Shown: positions 1 through 8,300 of the stretch, piece after piece
How the letters are laid out: the number at the start of each line of letters is the position of its first letter
Position numbering within the stretch: the stretch's first letter is position 1
Assembly (NCBI GenBank): GCA_035362335.1
Contig: DAOSDL010000009.1
Span: forward strand, 62,001-126,000
Reading direction: 5' to 3'
Source: JAOSJT01 sp035362335
Lineage (GTDB): Bacteria > Bacteroidota > Ignavibacteria > SZUA-365
Length of the DNA stretch: 64,000 nucleotides
Program-made: the position numbers and the translations under genes
Notes under the pieces: model-generated
The model's database searches: none
What the model was told of the DNA's origin: nothing
Seen by the model: only the letters and a program-made list of their open reading frames with translations

Positions 1-111
1 TCACGGATTCAGGCAGCTAGCATGAGTTTGTTGCTGCGCCAAGGTTGCATTTGAAGCCAGCAATAACATCGACAATAATATAGGCAGGCGTTTAATTATT
101 TTCGCGATCAT
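1..111 (-). CDS. Partial secreted protein, N-terminus only
   Basis: Only the first 37 codons are inside the window; the gene runs off the left edge. It starts with a basic n-region (MIAKIIKR), a hydrophobic stretch and an A-x-A-type end (NATLAQ), a good Sec signal peptide, so the product is exported. The start at 111 is chosen over an in-frame ATG at 186 because an AAAGGAG ribosome-binding site lies just ahead and the signal peptide begins there. It lies 46 bases downstream of the neighbouring minus-strand gene, probably in the same transcript. Function cannot be told. Confidence 0.55.
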   Translation of the reverse strand: MIAKIIKRLPILLSMLLLASNATLAQQQTHASCLNP

Positions 112-157
112 AACGTCTCCTTTAAACTTCTGATAAGTACAGTTAGAATCAGAATTC

Positions 158-1408
158 TTATTGAGCGAGCGGTTCTTGTATTCCATGAAATACTAGCGAC
201 ACGATCCCACCAGAAATTCGTCGCATTCTGGCTAAAACAAAGACATGCCCATCTGAAATATTTATTTGCTTAAATGTCAGATAATCGTTTTCCAATCTCG
301 CAACTTGTGTGCTTTTCATTCCTTCTACTCGGAATATCTCTCCATCTTCTGTCATGGCAAATAGGTTTGAGTATTGATCCTCAGCCATGGACACTACTGA
401 ACTGCCTTCCCTCAAATCACATATCTCGGAGATCTGGTCGTTAATTACCTGATATATACTGTTACCACCAAATATATATACACTGCCTGAACTACCAAGA
501 TAGAATCGTACATGTTCGCCATTTGATCCTAAGCGCTCATTAAGATTGATACTAAGTATCAACTTATTGAAATATTTATATACATTCCGTAAGCTTCTTC
601 CAGTTGACCTCTCGTAGGTTGACACAATCGCATATGTTTCGCTTCGCTCTGTGATTAGAACATCAGATATATAATGTCTCGTTCCTCCTTCGGAATATTT
701 TGCAACGGGCATTACTACGCTCTCCCAATTAACTCCATTTGAAAGATAAATTGCACCTGAATCCGCACCTAATACGATCTCCCCTTTCGAATTTATAGCA
801 CCAGAATAAATATGATTGTTCATCTTTACTAAGTTATCAGATCTGTTATTTGTTGCTAAAAAGCCAGTCTCAGTGAGGCTAATTCGTTCTCCTGCTAAGA
901 AATACTCTGAATTTAATCTTCCAAACACTGAGCTCGGGCTCAGGTCGGATGTGCTCTGGTATCTTTGCTCGATCATTATTGCTCGCCAGGAAGTACCATT
1001 ATATTCCCAAACATCCCCACCACGAGAAGAGCAAAAACCCGCAACCACAATCAACGACGGATCATGCCCCCAAAGCTCAGTAAGATCTGTTTGATACGTA
1101 CCTTGGAAACTGAGAGTATCACACTCCCATTCCAACTTATCGAATATGCTGATTTTGGCGGTCGATTGAGAAATATCGTCGTTACACCCTCCTATCAATA
1201 TTCCAATCAGAAGACAAGTCACCTGAATAGCATGACGACTCGTTCGCGATACTTTAGTATCAAATAAACGTATTTTGTCCAAAATATATCGAACCCATCT
1301 CAACTCTCGAAGGACTTGCCGGTCAACTTCGTTGATCATATCCTGAATAGCTAAAGCGTATTCTCCGTTGATCAGCCACAGTTTCCGCGAAAAGTTCTGC
1401 TTGGACAT
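158..1408 (-). CDS. Hypothetical membrane-anchored beta-propeller-like protein
   Basis: 416 residues, family not recognised. The body after about residue 80 has short repeated strands with motifs such as W-x-Y-N-G-T-S-W and Y-L-S-N-G-x-N-W, which look like blades of a beta-propeller of the kind common in secreted Bacteroidota proteins. A lipobox-like stretch (LIGILIGGC) places the cysteine at residue 75, far from the start. Either the protein has an unusual cytoplasmic N-terminal extension before a membrane segment, or the true start is a non-ATG codon near 1282. The ATG at 1408 is chosen over the one at 1429 because GGAG lies 8 bases ahead of it. Base composition is clearly more AT-rich than the rest of the window, hinting at acquisition. 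Confidence 0.6.
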   Translation of the reverse strand: MSKQNFSRKLWLINGEYALAIQDMINEVDRQVLRELRWVRYILDKIRLFDTKVSRTSRHAIQVTCLLIGILIGGCNDDISQSTAKISIFDKLEWECDTLSFQGTYQTDLTELWGHDPSLIVVAGFCSSRGGDVWEYNGTSWRAIMIEQRYQSTSDLSPSSVFGRLNSEYFLAGERISLTETGFLATNNRSDNLVKMNNHIYSGAINSKGEIVLGADSGAIYLSNGVNWESVVMPVAKYSEGGTRHYISDVLITERSETYAIVSTYERSTGRSLRNVYKYFNKLILSINLNERLGSNGEHVRFYLGSSGSVYIFGGNSIYQVINDQISEICDLREGSSVVSMAEDQYSNLFAMTEDGEIFRVEGMKSTQVARLENDYLTFKQINISDGHVFVLARMRRISGGIVSLVFHGIQEPLAQ

Positions 1409-1479
1409 CTTAGACGCTCCACCCGTCATTGTTGATCTGCTTTATTGCACGGTCAGAGAACATAATACCTATTTATATT

Positions 1480-1812
1480 TTATGGCAATCCCCAGACCCA
1501 GAGACCACCCCACTCGATCTTCCAGCGATTCTTACATACTGAGGATATCTCCGTTGGTTGATCCACTCCACCCACAGCGAACGGGAAAGAGAGCACATAG
1601 CATATACTCGACGGATACAAACCGCTATTTCGTACAAATCCCATACTATGCACGCCATGCAGTTTAACACGTATCGAATCCGGCAGATCCTGTCCCCCGG
1701 CTTCGACTGCCGCCAACATGCCGGACGTCGACACCATCACATTGAGCGATACCAAACACACCGCTATCGTAATCTTCGCATGTCTCGCGAAATATGCGGG
1801 TTGATTGTTCAC
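1480..1812 (-). CDS. Possible small secreted protein (110 aa), uncertain
   Basis: A GTG-started open frame with GGAG 5 bases upstream. The N-terminus (hydrophobic residues about 14-35, ending near AAVEA) resembles a signal peptide; the remainder has scattered Cys and Trp and no family I recognise. A convincing -35/-10 pair on the same strand at 1962-1990 would transcribe it. Overlapping frames on both strands are also open, so this could be a decayed gene or non-coding. It sits at the head of the AT-rich minus-strand group. Low confidence that it is translated. Confidence 0.35.
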   Translation of the reverse strand: MNNQPAYFARHAKITIAVCLVSLNVMVSTSGMLAAVEAGGQDLPDSIRVKLHGVHSMGFVRNSGLYPSSICYVLSFPFAVGGVDQPTEISSVCKNRWKIEWGGLWVWGLP

Positions 1813-1961
1813 ACGGCCACTCCAAGCTCGGATTGCAGGGGAACGTATTCGTCAGCCGACACACCAGACCCCACGAGATCCGCATATCGCAGCATTACCG
1901 TCGATCACGTACCGGACTATTGTTCAGGCAGGTCTGGTTGAATGAAACTCGACGATGCGCA

Positions 1962-1990
1962 AGGATAACATAAAAACACGTCCCTGTCAA
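1962..1990 (-). promoter_or_regulatory. Sigma-70-like promoter
   Basis: Read on the minus strand there is TTGACA (1985-1990), a 17-base spacer and TATCCT (1962-1967). This is the best consensus promoter noticed in the window and points toward the AT-rich minus-strand genes below 1812. Confidence 0.5.
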
Positions 1991-2063
1991 GTATAGCCGA
2001 TGGCTTTCCGGGCGCAGGAGCCCGCGGCCCTTTGCGACGGAGCAGTCTCCCGCGGCAACGAAC

Positions 2064-2101
2064 GCACGCGCCCCGCCGTGTGCTTGCGGCGGGGCGCGTG
2101 C
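2064..2101 (-). terminator. Strong GC hairpin after the alpha-2-macroglobulin gene
   Basis: A perfect 14-bp inverted repeat (2064-2077 with 2088-2101) around a 10-base loop starts about 43 bases beyond the stop of the minus-strand gene. It lacks a T-tract, so it may terminate poorly or mainly protect the 3' end. Confidence 0.45.
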
Positions 2102-2143
2102 GGGGTGCAGTGCGGGAATGAATTCGCGCGAAGCGCGACAAGG

Positions 2144-5100
2144 TTATTTCACCTCCACCACCACGCCGGCGGTGTGCGCGGCGAATTCGGGAGCGTACAT
2201 GCTCTGTACGGAGCTGATGCCGTTGGAAAATCGCCCCGCATGGGCCACGCGCAGCGAGTACTCGAACACATGCACGCCCTTGCGCAGCCATGAGAAGAAG
2301 AAGTTCACCGCCGCGTCGCCCGGCGCTTCGTAATACACCAGCCCCTGCTGATACCGCCGACCGGAGAGCTGATTCATCAATTCCAGTCCGGCGCCGCGCA
2401 TGTCCTTCATGTGTACGTACTCCATGTCGCGATCCACACGCAGGGTGATGCGCGCCGTGAGCACATCGCCCACGCGCAAAGGCGCGGCCGCAGTCACGGG
2501 CTCGAGTACCACACCCTTGTCCGTGGCGCGCTTGCGGTACAGGGTCTTCTCGATCTTGAGCGGCGTCTCGGCTGGTGTGATACGGTCGAGCTGCTCGAAA
2601 TACTGCCAGTACAGGGCGCCCCAGGCGATGCCCTTGTCGCTTTTGTTGAGCGTCACGCGGCCCATGTCGGGATCGATATCCTTGCCGCGCCAATCCACGC
2701 GATAGTAACCGGTGCCGGCTTCCACCTTGGCGCCGAGCGCCAGCGGATCGATGCGCTTGTCGCCGAGCGTGACCTCGACCAGCTTGTCCGATGCGAGCAA
2801 ATCGCTGCCACGACGCAACAACGCGTAGCAGGCCTCGGCCGTGGCGACAGTGGTCTTCCAGTCCTGCACCTGCTTCTGGCGCAGCAACCAGATCTTCATT
2901 TCCTCCACGGCCTCGACATCGCGGGCGATGTCGTCGAACACCTCGATAAGCATGGCCTGCGTCTCGATGGGCGCCTGATACCAGAACCAACCGCGCTCGT
3001 ATTTCCAGTACATGCCCATTTCATCCGAGCGCAAGGCGCGCTCGCGCAGCGACTTCACCACGGCGGGCGGCACCTGCTTGTCGCCGCGACGATGCAGGCC
3101 GAGCGCTATCATGCCCTGCGTGTAATAATTGCGGCGGGGCCACCAGCGCCGCGCCTGGGCGAGCCAGAAGTTCACCGACTCGTCGATGCGCTCCTCGTGC
3201 TTCTGCTCGAGGAAAAAGCTCCGCGCGTACAGATACTGCGCCTCGATGTAGCCGAGATGGTCCTTCTCGGGATCGAAGCCGGGCGTGCGCTTCAGACGCA
3301 GGTAATCCTCGTGCATTTCGCGATCCACGAATTGCACCGCGCGACGCAGCATGCGACTTACGCGTTCGTCCTTGGGCTCCACGCCCAGAGCGCGCAGGTG
3401 ACCGAAGCCCGCGATGAGATACTGCGTGATGTAGCGATCCTCGGGCAGACCCGGGAACCACGGCCAGCCGCCGCCGGATCCCTGCGCCTTCTCCAGTTTG
3501 CGCAGGGCGCTTTCGAGATTGTCGGCCATGCCGTTGAGATCGAAAAGCAGAGCGATGCGCTTTTTCCGTTCGCTCTCGTCCTTGCCCTGCATCACCCACG
3601 GCGTTTCTTCGAGCAGCAGCATTTTCAAATCCTGATTCTTCTGCAGATTCGAAAGCAGAGCGTCGGTGTTTTTCCACTGCTCGAACACGCGCTTGATCTT
3701 CGGGTTGGAATTCACAATATGCGCGGCGATGCTGTTCGCGTAGTAGCGATTGAACACCTGCTCGGAGCATTCGTAGGGAAATTCCATGAGATACGGCAGC
3801 GCCTGCACAGCGTACCAGGCCGGCTGCGAGGTCATTTCGAGCGAGAGCTGATGATGGCGCAACGTGCCGGAGGCCCCGGCGCGACGCAGCTTGTCGAAAC
3901 TGAACGTCTTGCTCTGCCCGCCCCGCACCCAGATGGGCATGGTTTCGGTGACGAGCATGCGATTCGGGAGAATGGGCAGGGCCATTTCCTCGCCGTCGGA
4001 GAAATTTCCGGCCTTGGCCACGATGCGATAAGTCACGGCGGAGATGCCTTCGGGAATGGTCACTTCCCATGCCGTCATGGTGCTGCGGCCCTTCTCCACG
4101 GTGAAATCACGCGTGGCGTTCTTCAGCGCGAAGCGCTCGCCCAAAGGCGCCAAGGTCAACGCGTCGAGCAGTTGCAGCGAGGCCTGCCCGCGCAACTCGC
4201 CGTCCGAGAGATTGCTGATTTTGGTGGACAGGACAATGCGGTCGCCCTCGCGCAGGAAGCGCGGCATGTTGGGCAGCACCATCAACTCTTTCTGCGTGAC
4301 CGTGCTTTTCTGCAGCGCGCCCACCATCAGGTCGGGCGTATGGGCGAACACGCGCAGCTTCCAGCGCGTAAGCGCCTCGGGCATGGTGAATCGCAGCAGC
4401 ACATTGCCCTGCGCGTCGGTGCCCAGCGTGGGATAGAAAAAGACGGTTTCGCTGAAATCCGTGCGCGCCTTCACCGTGCCGAGGCCGCCATCGTCCCCGC
4501 CATTTGCCTCGGCGGATCCGGCTTCGTTCTCGCCCGGCGCGGCCTCGTCCTTCGCCCTGCCGTTCTTCGCCTCCTTCCTGGCGAGCATCGGTTCTTCAAA
4601 ACTTTTATCTGCCACGGCGCTGGGCAGCGCGAGCGCCATGCGCTGCACGCCACCGTCGGACTCGGACATGGCCTCGTACAGCACGCCACCGCGACCATAC
4701 ATGTATCCGTATCGGTCGAGCAGGAAAAGATTGAGCCGGTCGTAGGACTGCGTCCAGGTGGAGGTGTAGGGATTCCACTGTTCCTCGAAGCGGCGGCCGC
4801 TCTGCGTGCCGAAGCTCCTGGCGCCCACGGGATTGGCCCAGGTGAAGGTCGGCCATGCGAAGCCCGGCCACTCCTGCCGGTAAATCGCGTCGAGCGAGGC
4901 ATCGTACATGGACGCAAGCAACTCGGCGGCCACGCGGTCGCGTCCCTTGCCTTTCACCGTCAACGTCCACTCCTCCTTCTGACCGGGCTGGAGCTTGTCG
5001 CGGAACGTCGCCGTTTCGATCTCGATGTCCTTGTTGCTCCAGGGCACATACAGCGACACGCTGCGGCTGTACACGCGGTAATCATGCACATAGCACAGCT

Positions 5101-8100
5101 GCACCACCAATCCGCCGCGATGCTCCTCGCGTATGGGAATGGAAAAGGCGCGCTGCTCACGGGACAATTCCAACCACCGCTCCTCCGTCACACGATCGCG
5201 ATGCAGCACGCGGTACAGCACACGCGCGGGCGCAAACGACGTACCGAGCAGGAAGGTCGCGCTTTCACCCGGCTCCACCGTGGTTTGCATGGGAATGAAC
5301 AGCTCGTTGGCCGCGAAGGGCATCTCCTTGTCCGCGGGCTTGTACACGGTGACGAAGCGCTTCATCACCAGTTCGGTGCCGCCGGGATCCTTGCTCTTCG
5401 CGGTGATGCGATACCGTCCCGGAGCGAGAGTCGACAGCGCGATGGAATCGCGTCCATCGTCGCCCGTGGCGAAGGAGCGTTCGAGCACGGTGGCGTCGAC
5501 GGGCCAGCGATCCTCGTTTTCCTCGTCCTTGTACACATCGAGCGGGAAGGATTTTTCAAAATCCGCCTTCGAGAGCAGCCAGGCGTCGGGACGCGGCAGT
5601 GTGCGCTTGCGCGTGATGCGCGCGGGCACGCGCAGGCGTTCGACGGTCACCGTACCGTTGACGGCCACCGGCTGGCCGGCGAGGTTGTTGGCCAGAATCT
5701 GGAACGCCTGCGGCCGAGTGGCGTCGATGTGTTCGGCCGCTTCCACCGCCAGCTCCACTGACGTGTAGCCGATACGCACGGTGGTGTTGGCGCTGTGCGT
5801 TTCGCCGTTGATGTCTGTCACATCGGCGGTGATTTCATAGCTGAACACCGGCAGATCACTTTTCGGGATGCTCTTGTCCGGTATCGCGGTGAAGTCGATG
5901 CTGAAATTGCCGTCGGCATCGGTAACGGCGCTGCCGTGGGCAATTTCGCGAGCTTCGGAACGCGGAGCGGGATACCACCACCAGAACCAGTACGGCCAGC
6001 GCACATTGCGCACCACGCGCCATTGCACCGTGGCGCCATCCACATTCGAACCCGCGTACATTTTCGCGTTGCCCTTCGCCGTCACCGTTTGCAGCAGCGC
6101 GGGCGTGCCGCTCATGGGCAAAAAGGTCACTTCGAATTTCGGCCGCTTGTATTCCTCCACGCGCACCACCGTCGAACCCCATTCGTTCTGAATGGTCATC
6201 ACTCCGCGCAGCACGCCGCTGGGCGCCGTGAAGGTGAGGTTGAACGAACCGTACTCGTTGCTCGTCACCGTCTGCTCACTCACCTTCTGATGATTCGCAT
6301 CCAGCAAGGTGACGGTGCTGCGCGTGTTTTTCACCACGGTGTAGTCCGCCTTGTCGGGCGTGCCTTCGATGAGAATGCCTTTCACATGAATGGTCTGCCC
6401 GGGCCGATACAATGCGCGATCGGTGAAAAACATCGTGCGCCGCTCGCGTGTCGGGCGCCCGGCCCGCCAGGCGTAAAAGCCCTCGCCCACAGTCAGCGTG
6501 TCCTTGCCCTGTGTGAGTCGCACGGACACGGTTTTGTCGAAGCGCTTCGCGCCCAGGAAAAAGTGGCCGTTAGCGTCGGTTTTCGACGTGCCCTGGAACA
6601 CCGCGTTGTGACCGTTCCTGCCCCATTCCATCGAGAACATGTCGGCCTTCACCCCCTGGAGCGGGCGTCCGTCCACGGCGTCGTTCACCCACAGCGACCA
6701 ATCGCCGTCGCGTTCCTGCGCCTGCAAACTCAGACGCGACACTTGCAGCCACGCGTAAACGATGGCGTTGCCTTTTGTGGAAAAATCCTTGTCGGCGCTG
6801 GCGGCCACGAGATAGGTGCCCAGCTCAAGCCCGGGCGCACGCATGTCCACACGATGCTGCTTGTAATCGGTGATAGTGGGCAGCGCGGCGGTCCAGTTGT
6901 GTACGGCGGGACGATGCAGCATGGAACGAATCCAATCCTCGCGGGATTCCTCGGAGCGGTAGCCCGTCCAGTCCTTGCCATACTCGGCATTGGGAAACGC
7001 CACGATGCGGAAATGCACTTCCCTCAAATTGCGGAACACTGTGCTGACAATGAACGGCGCATCGGGACGCACACTCTCTTCGATGTCCAGTTGCAGTTCC
7101 TTCTCCAGAATGGACTGAATCAGTGCGCGGCAATTGAGTATGGATGGCGCCCGCGGGTGCAGGGCGATTTCCTTCTCGCAACGCGCCATCGTGGCCACGT
7201 AATCGCCGCGCTCGTAAAGCCAGGTGGCGATAGCATGACCGGCCAATACCGAGACGGGCCAGGAGCGGTAGGCCTGCGCCAGCGCTTCGACGGCCTGAAC
7301 GTACGTTGTGTCCTTGTCTTCGTGAAACGTGTTCCGCCGAGCATAGGCCAGGCGCTGCAGATCCGCATCCACCAATGGCTCGACATTGTTTTTCGTACGA
7401 TGGAATGCCAGCAGGCGCTGATACAGCAGCAACACATTGTAGCGCGCGTCCCCTGGATCGGGCGACTCGAAGCGCTGCTGGAGAAAGTCCTCCACCGGTC
7501 CGAGTGCCGAAAGATCATTCAGCTCGAAGGGTCGCTGCGGTTTGGGGAGGCTGGTTTCATCGTTGGCGAGAAATTCCACGGCGCGTTGCACCAGAATATC
7601 GTACAACGTGGGCCGGTATGTTTTGCTCTCCGAAGCGGTGTGGAGAATGACGTCCATCTTCTCCGCGGGGATGTCCTGCAACAGCGTCGCATTCTCGACA
7701 GATTGCAAATACAGCGCGCGCGTGGTGTCGAAGAAGCGGGAAGCATCCCAGGTGCGGAAATCCTGCTCCGGCGCATCCTCCACCTGCGTGCGCTGGGAAA
7801 TCTGCCAGCGATTGGACTGGTAGTGATTCCAGTACACCGTGGCCAGCATGGACTGGAGAATGGAACGTACCGGCTGTTTGGCGCGGGCCACTTCCTTCTC
7901 GAGATCGCGCACGAGCACGACTTCGTCCTCATCGTCCATCACCGCGCGGAGCCGCACGCGATAGGTCACCGCCTTGACGAACTGCGGAATGTTTTCCTCG
8001 CGTTCGGCCTTGGCGTAAATCACCTCCACCATTTCCAGCGCGGTTTTGGGCAACCCCTCGTCGAGGGCCTTGTCCACCGCTTTCCATTTTTCCTCATAGT

Positions 8101-8218
8101 CGCTTTGCATGAACGCGCTCCACAGTTGGTCCGAGGATTTGAAATATGCGTCCGTCGCGAAGAATAACATGGGGGCGGCGAGACACAGAAGCAGCGTCAG
8201 CCGGATTCCGGTAAACAT
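2144..8218 (-). CDS. Alpha-2-macroglobulin family protein with thioester
   Basis: 2024 residues with an N-terminal signal peptide (MFTGIRLTLLLCLAAP). Bacterial alpha-2-macroglobulins are periplasmic protease traps that bind attacking proteases covalently. In order: a helical N-terminal region (to about 430), a run of macroglobulin domains including an MG2-like segment near 600, a low-complexity Gly/Glu/Ala bait-like stretch near 1245, the A2M domain near 1270-1300, the thioester motif C-S-E-Q with Cys at about 1484, an alpha-alpha helical thioester domain, and a final receptor-binding-like beta domain. Start 8218 is chosen over 8260 because AGGAG precedes it and the signal peptide begins there. 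No penicillin-binding protein 1C gene, the usual partner, lies beside it; the upstream neighbour is the PLD-fold secreted protein 83 bases away, possibly co-transcribed. Confidence 0.93.
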   Translation of the reverse strand: MFTGIRLTLLLCLAAPMLFFATDAYFKSSDQLWSAFMQSDYEEKWKAVDKALDEGLPKTALEMVEVIYAKAEREENIPQFVKAVTYRVRLRAVMDDEDEVVLVRDLEKEVARAKQPVRSILQSMLATVYWNHYQSNRWQISQRTQVEDAPEQDFRTWDASRFFDTTRALYLQSVENATLLQDIPAEKMDVILHTASESKTYRPTLYDILVQRAVEFLANDETSLPKPQRPFELNDLSALGPVEDFLQQRFESPDPGDARYNVLLLYQRLLAFHRTKNNVEPLVDADLQRLAYARRNTFHEDKDTTYVQAVEALAQAYRSWPVSVLAGHAIATWLYERGDYVATMARCEKEIALHPRAPSILNCRALIQSILEKELQLDIEESVRPDAPFIVSTVFRNLREVHFRIVAFPNAEYGKDWTGYRSEESREDWIRSMLHRPAVHNWTAALPTITDYKQHRVDMRAPGLELGTYLVAASADKDFSTKGNAIVYAWLQVSRLSLQAQERDGDWSLWVNDAVDGRPLQGVKADMFSMEWGRNGHNAVFQGTSKTDANGHFFLGAKRFDKTVSVRLTQGKDTLTVGEGFYAWRAGRPTRERRTMFFTDRALYRPGQTIHVKGILIEGTPDKADYTVVKNTRSTVTLLDANHQKVSEQTVTSNEYGSFNLTFTAPSGVLRGVMTIQNEWGSTVVRVEEYKRPKFEVTFLPMSGTPALLQTVTAKGNAKMYAGSNVDGATVQWRVVRNVRWPYWFWWWYPAPRSEAREIAHGSAVTDADGNFSIDFTAIPDKSIPKSDLPVFSYEITADVTDINGETHSANTTVRIGYTSVELAVEAAEHIDATRPQAFQILANNLAGQPVAVNGTVTVERLRVPARITRKRTLPRPDAWLLSKADFEKSFPLDVYKDEENEDRWPVDATVLERSFATGDDGRDSIALSTLAPGRYRITAKSKDPGGTELVMKRFVTVYKPADKEMPFAANELFIPMQTTVEPGESATFLLGTSFAPARVLYRVLHRDRVTEERWLELSREQRAFSIPIREEHRGGLVVQLCYVHDYRVYSRSVSLYVPWSNKDIEIETATFRDKLQPGQKEEWTLTVKGKGRDRVAAELLASMYDASLDAIYRQEWPGFAWPTFTWANPVGARSFGTQSGRRFEEQWNPYTSTWTQSYDRLNLFLLDRYGYMYGRGGVLYEAMSESDGGVQRMALALPSAVADKSFEEPMLARKEAKNGRAKDEAAPGENEAGSAEANGGDDGGLGTVKARTDFSETVFFYPTLGTDAQGNVLLRFTMPEALTRWKLRVFAHTPDLMVGALQKSTVTQKELMVLPNMPRFLREGDRIVLSTKISNLSDGELRGQASLQLLDALTLAPLGERFALKNATRDFTVEKGRSTMTAWEVTIPEGISAVTYRIVAKAGNFSDGEEMALPILPNRMLVTETMPIWVRGGQSKTFSFDKLRRAGASGTLRHHQLSLEMTSQPAWYAVQALPYLMEFPYECSEQVFNRYYANSIAAHIVNSNPKIKRVFEQWKNTDALLSNLQKNQDLKMLLLEETPWVMQGKDESERKKRIALLFDLNGMADNLESALRKLEKAQGSGGGWPWFPGLPEDRYITQYLIAGFGHLRALGVEPKDERVSRMLRRAVQFVDREMHEDYLRLKRTPGFDPEKDHLGYIEAQYLYARSFFLEQKHEERIDESVNFWLAQARRWWPRRNYYTQGMIALGLHRRGDKQVPPAVVKSLRERALRSDEMGMYWKYERGWFWYQAPIETQAMLIEVFDDIARDVEAVEEMKIWLLRQKQVQDWKTTVATAEACYALLRRGSDLLASDKLVEVTLGDKRIDPLALGAKVEAGTGYYRVDWRGKDIDPDMGRVTLNKSDKGIAWGALYWQYFEQLDRITPAETPLKIEKTLYRKRATDKGVVLEPVTAAAPLRVGDVLTARITLRVDRDMEYVHMKDMRGAGLELMNQLSGRRYQQGLVYYEAPGDAAVNFFFSWLRKGVHVFEYSLRVAHAGRFSNGISSVQSMYAPEFAAHTAGVVVEVK

Positions 8219-8278
8219 GGGAGTCTCCTGGTCTTGAAGATGGACGATACAAGCAGGCAACGGCTGGCTTGTACCGAA

Positions 8279-8299
8279 CGGGAGCCGACCCGGTTCCCG
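8279..8299 (-). terminator. Weak hairpin between two minus-strand genes
   Basis: CGGGA/CCG pairs with CGG/TCCCG around a 3-base loop with one A-C mismatch, immediately after the stop of the PLD-fold gene on the minus strand. There is no T-run, so termination would be partial at best. Confidence 0.25.
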
Positions 8300-8300
8300 A

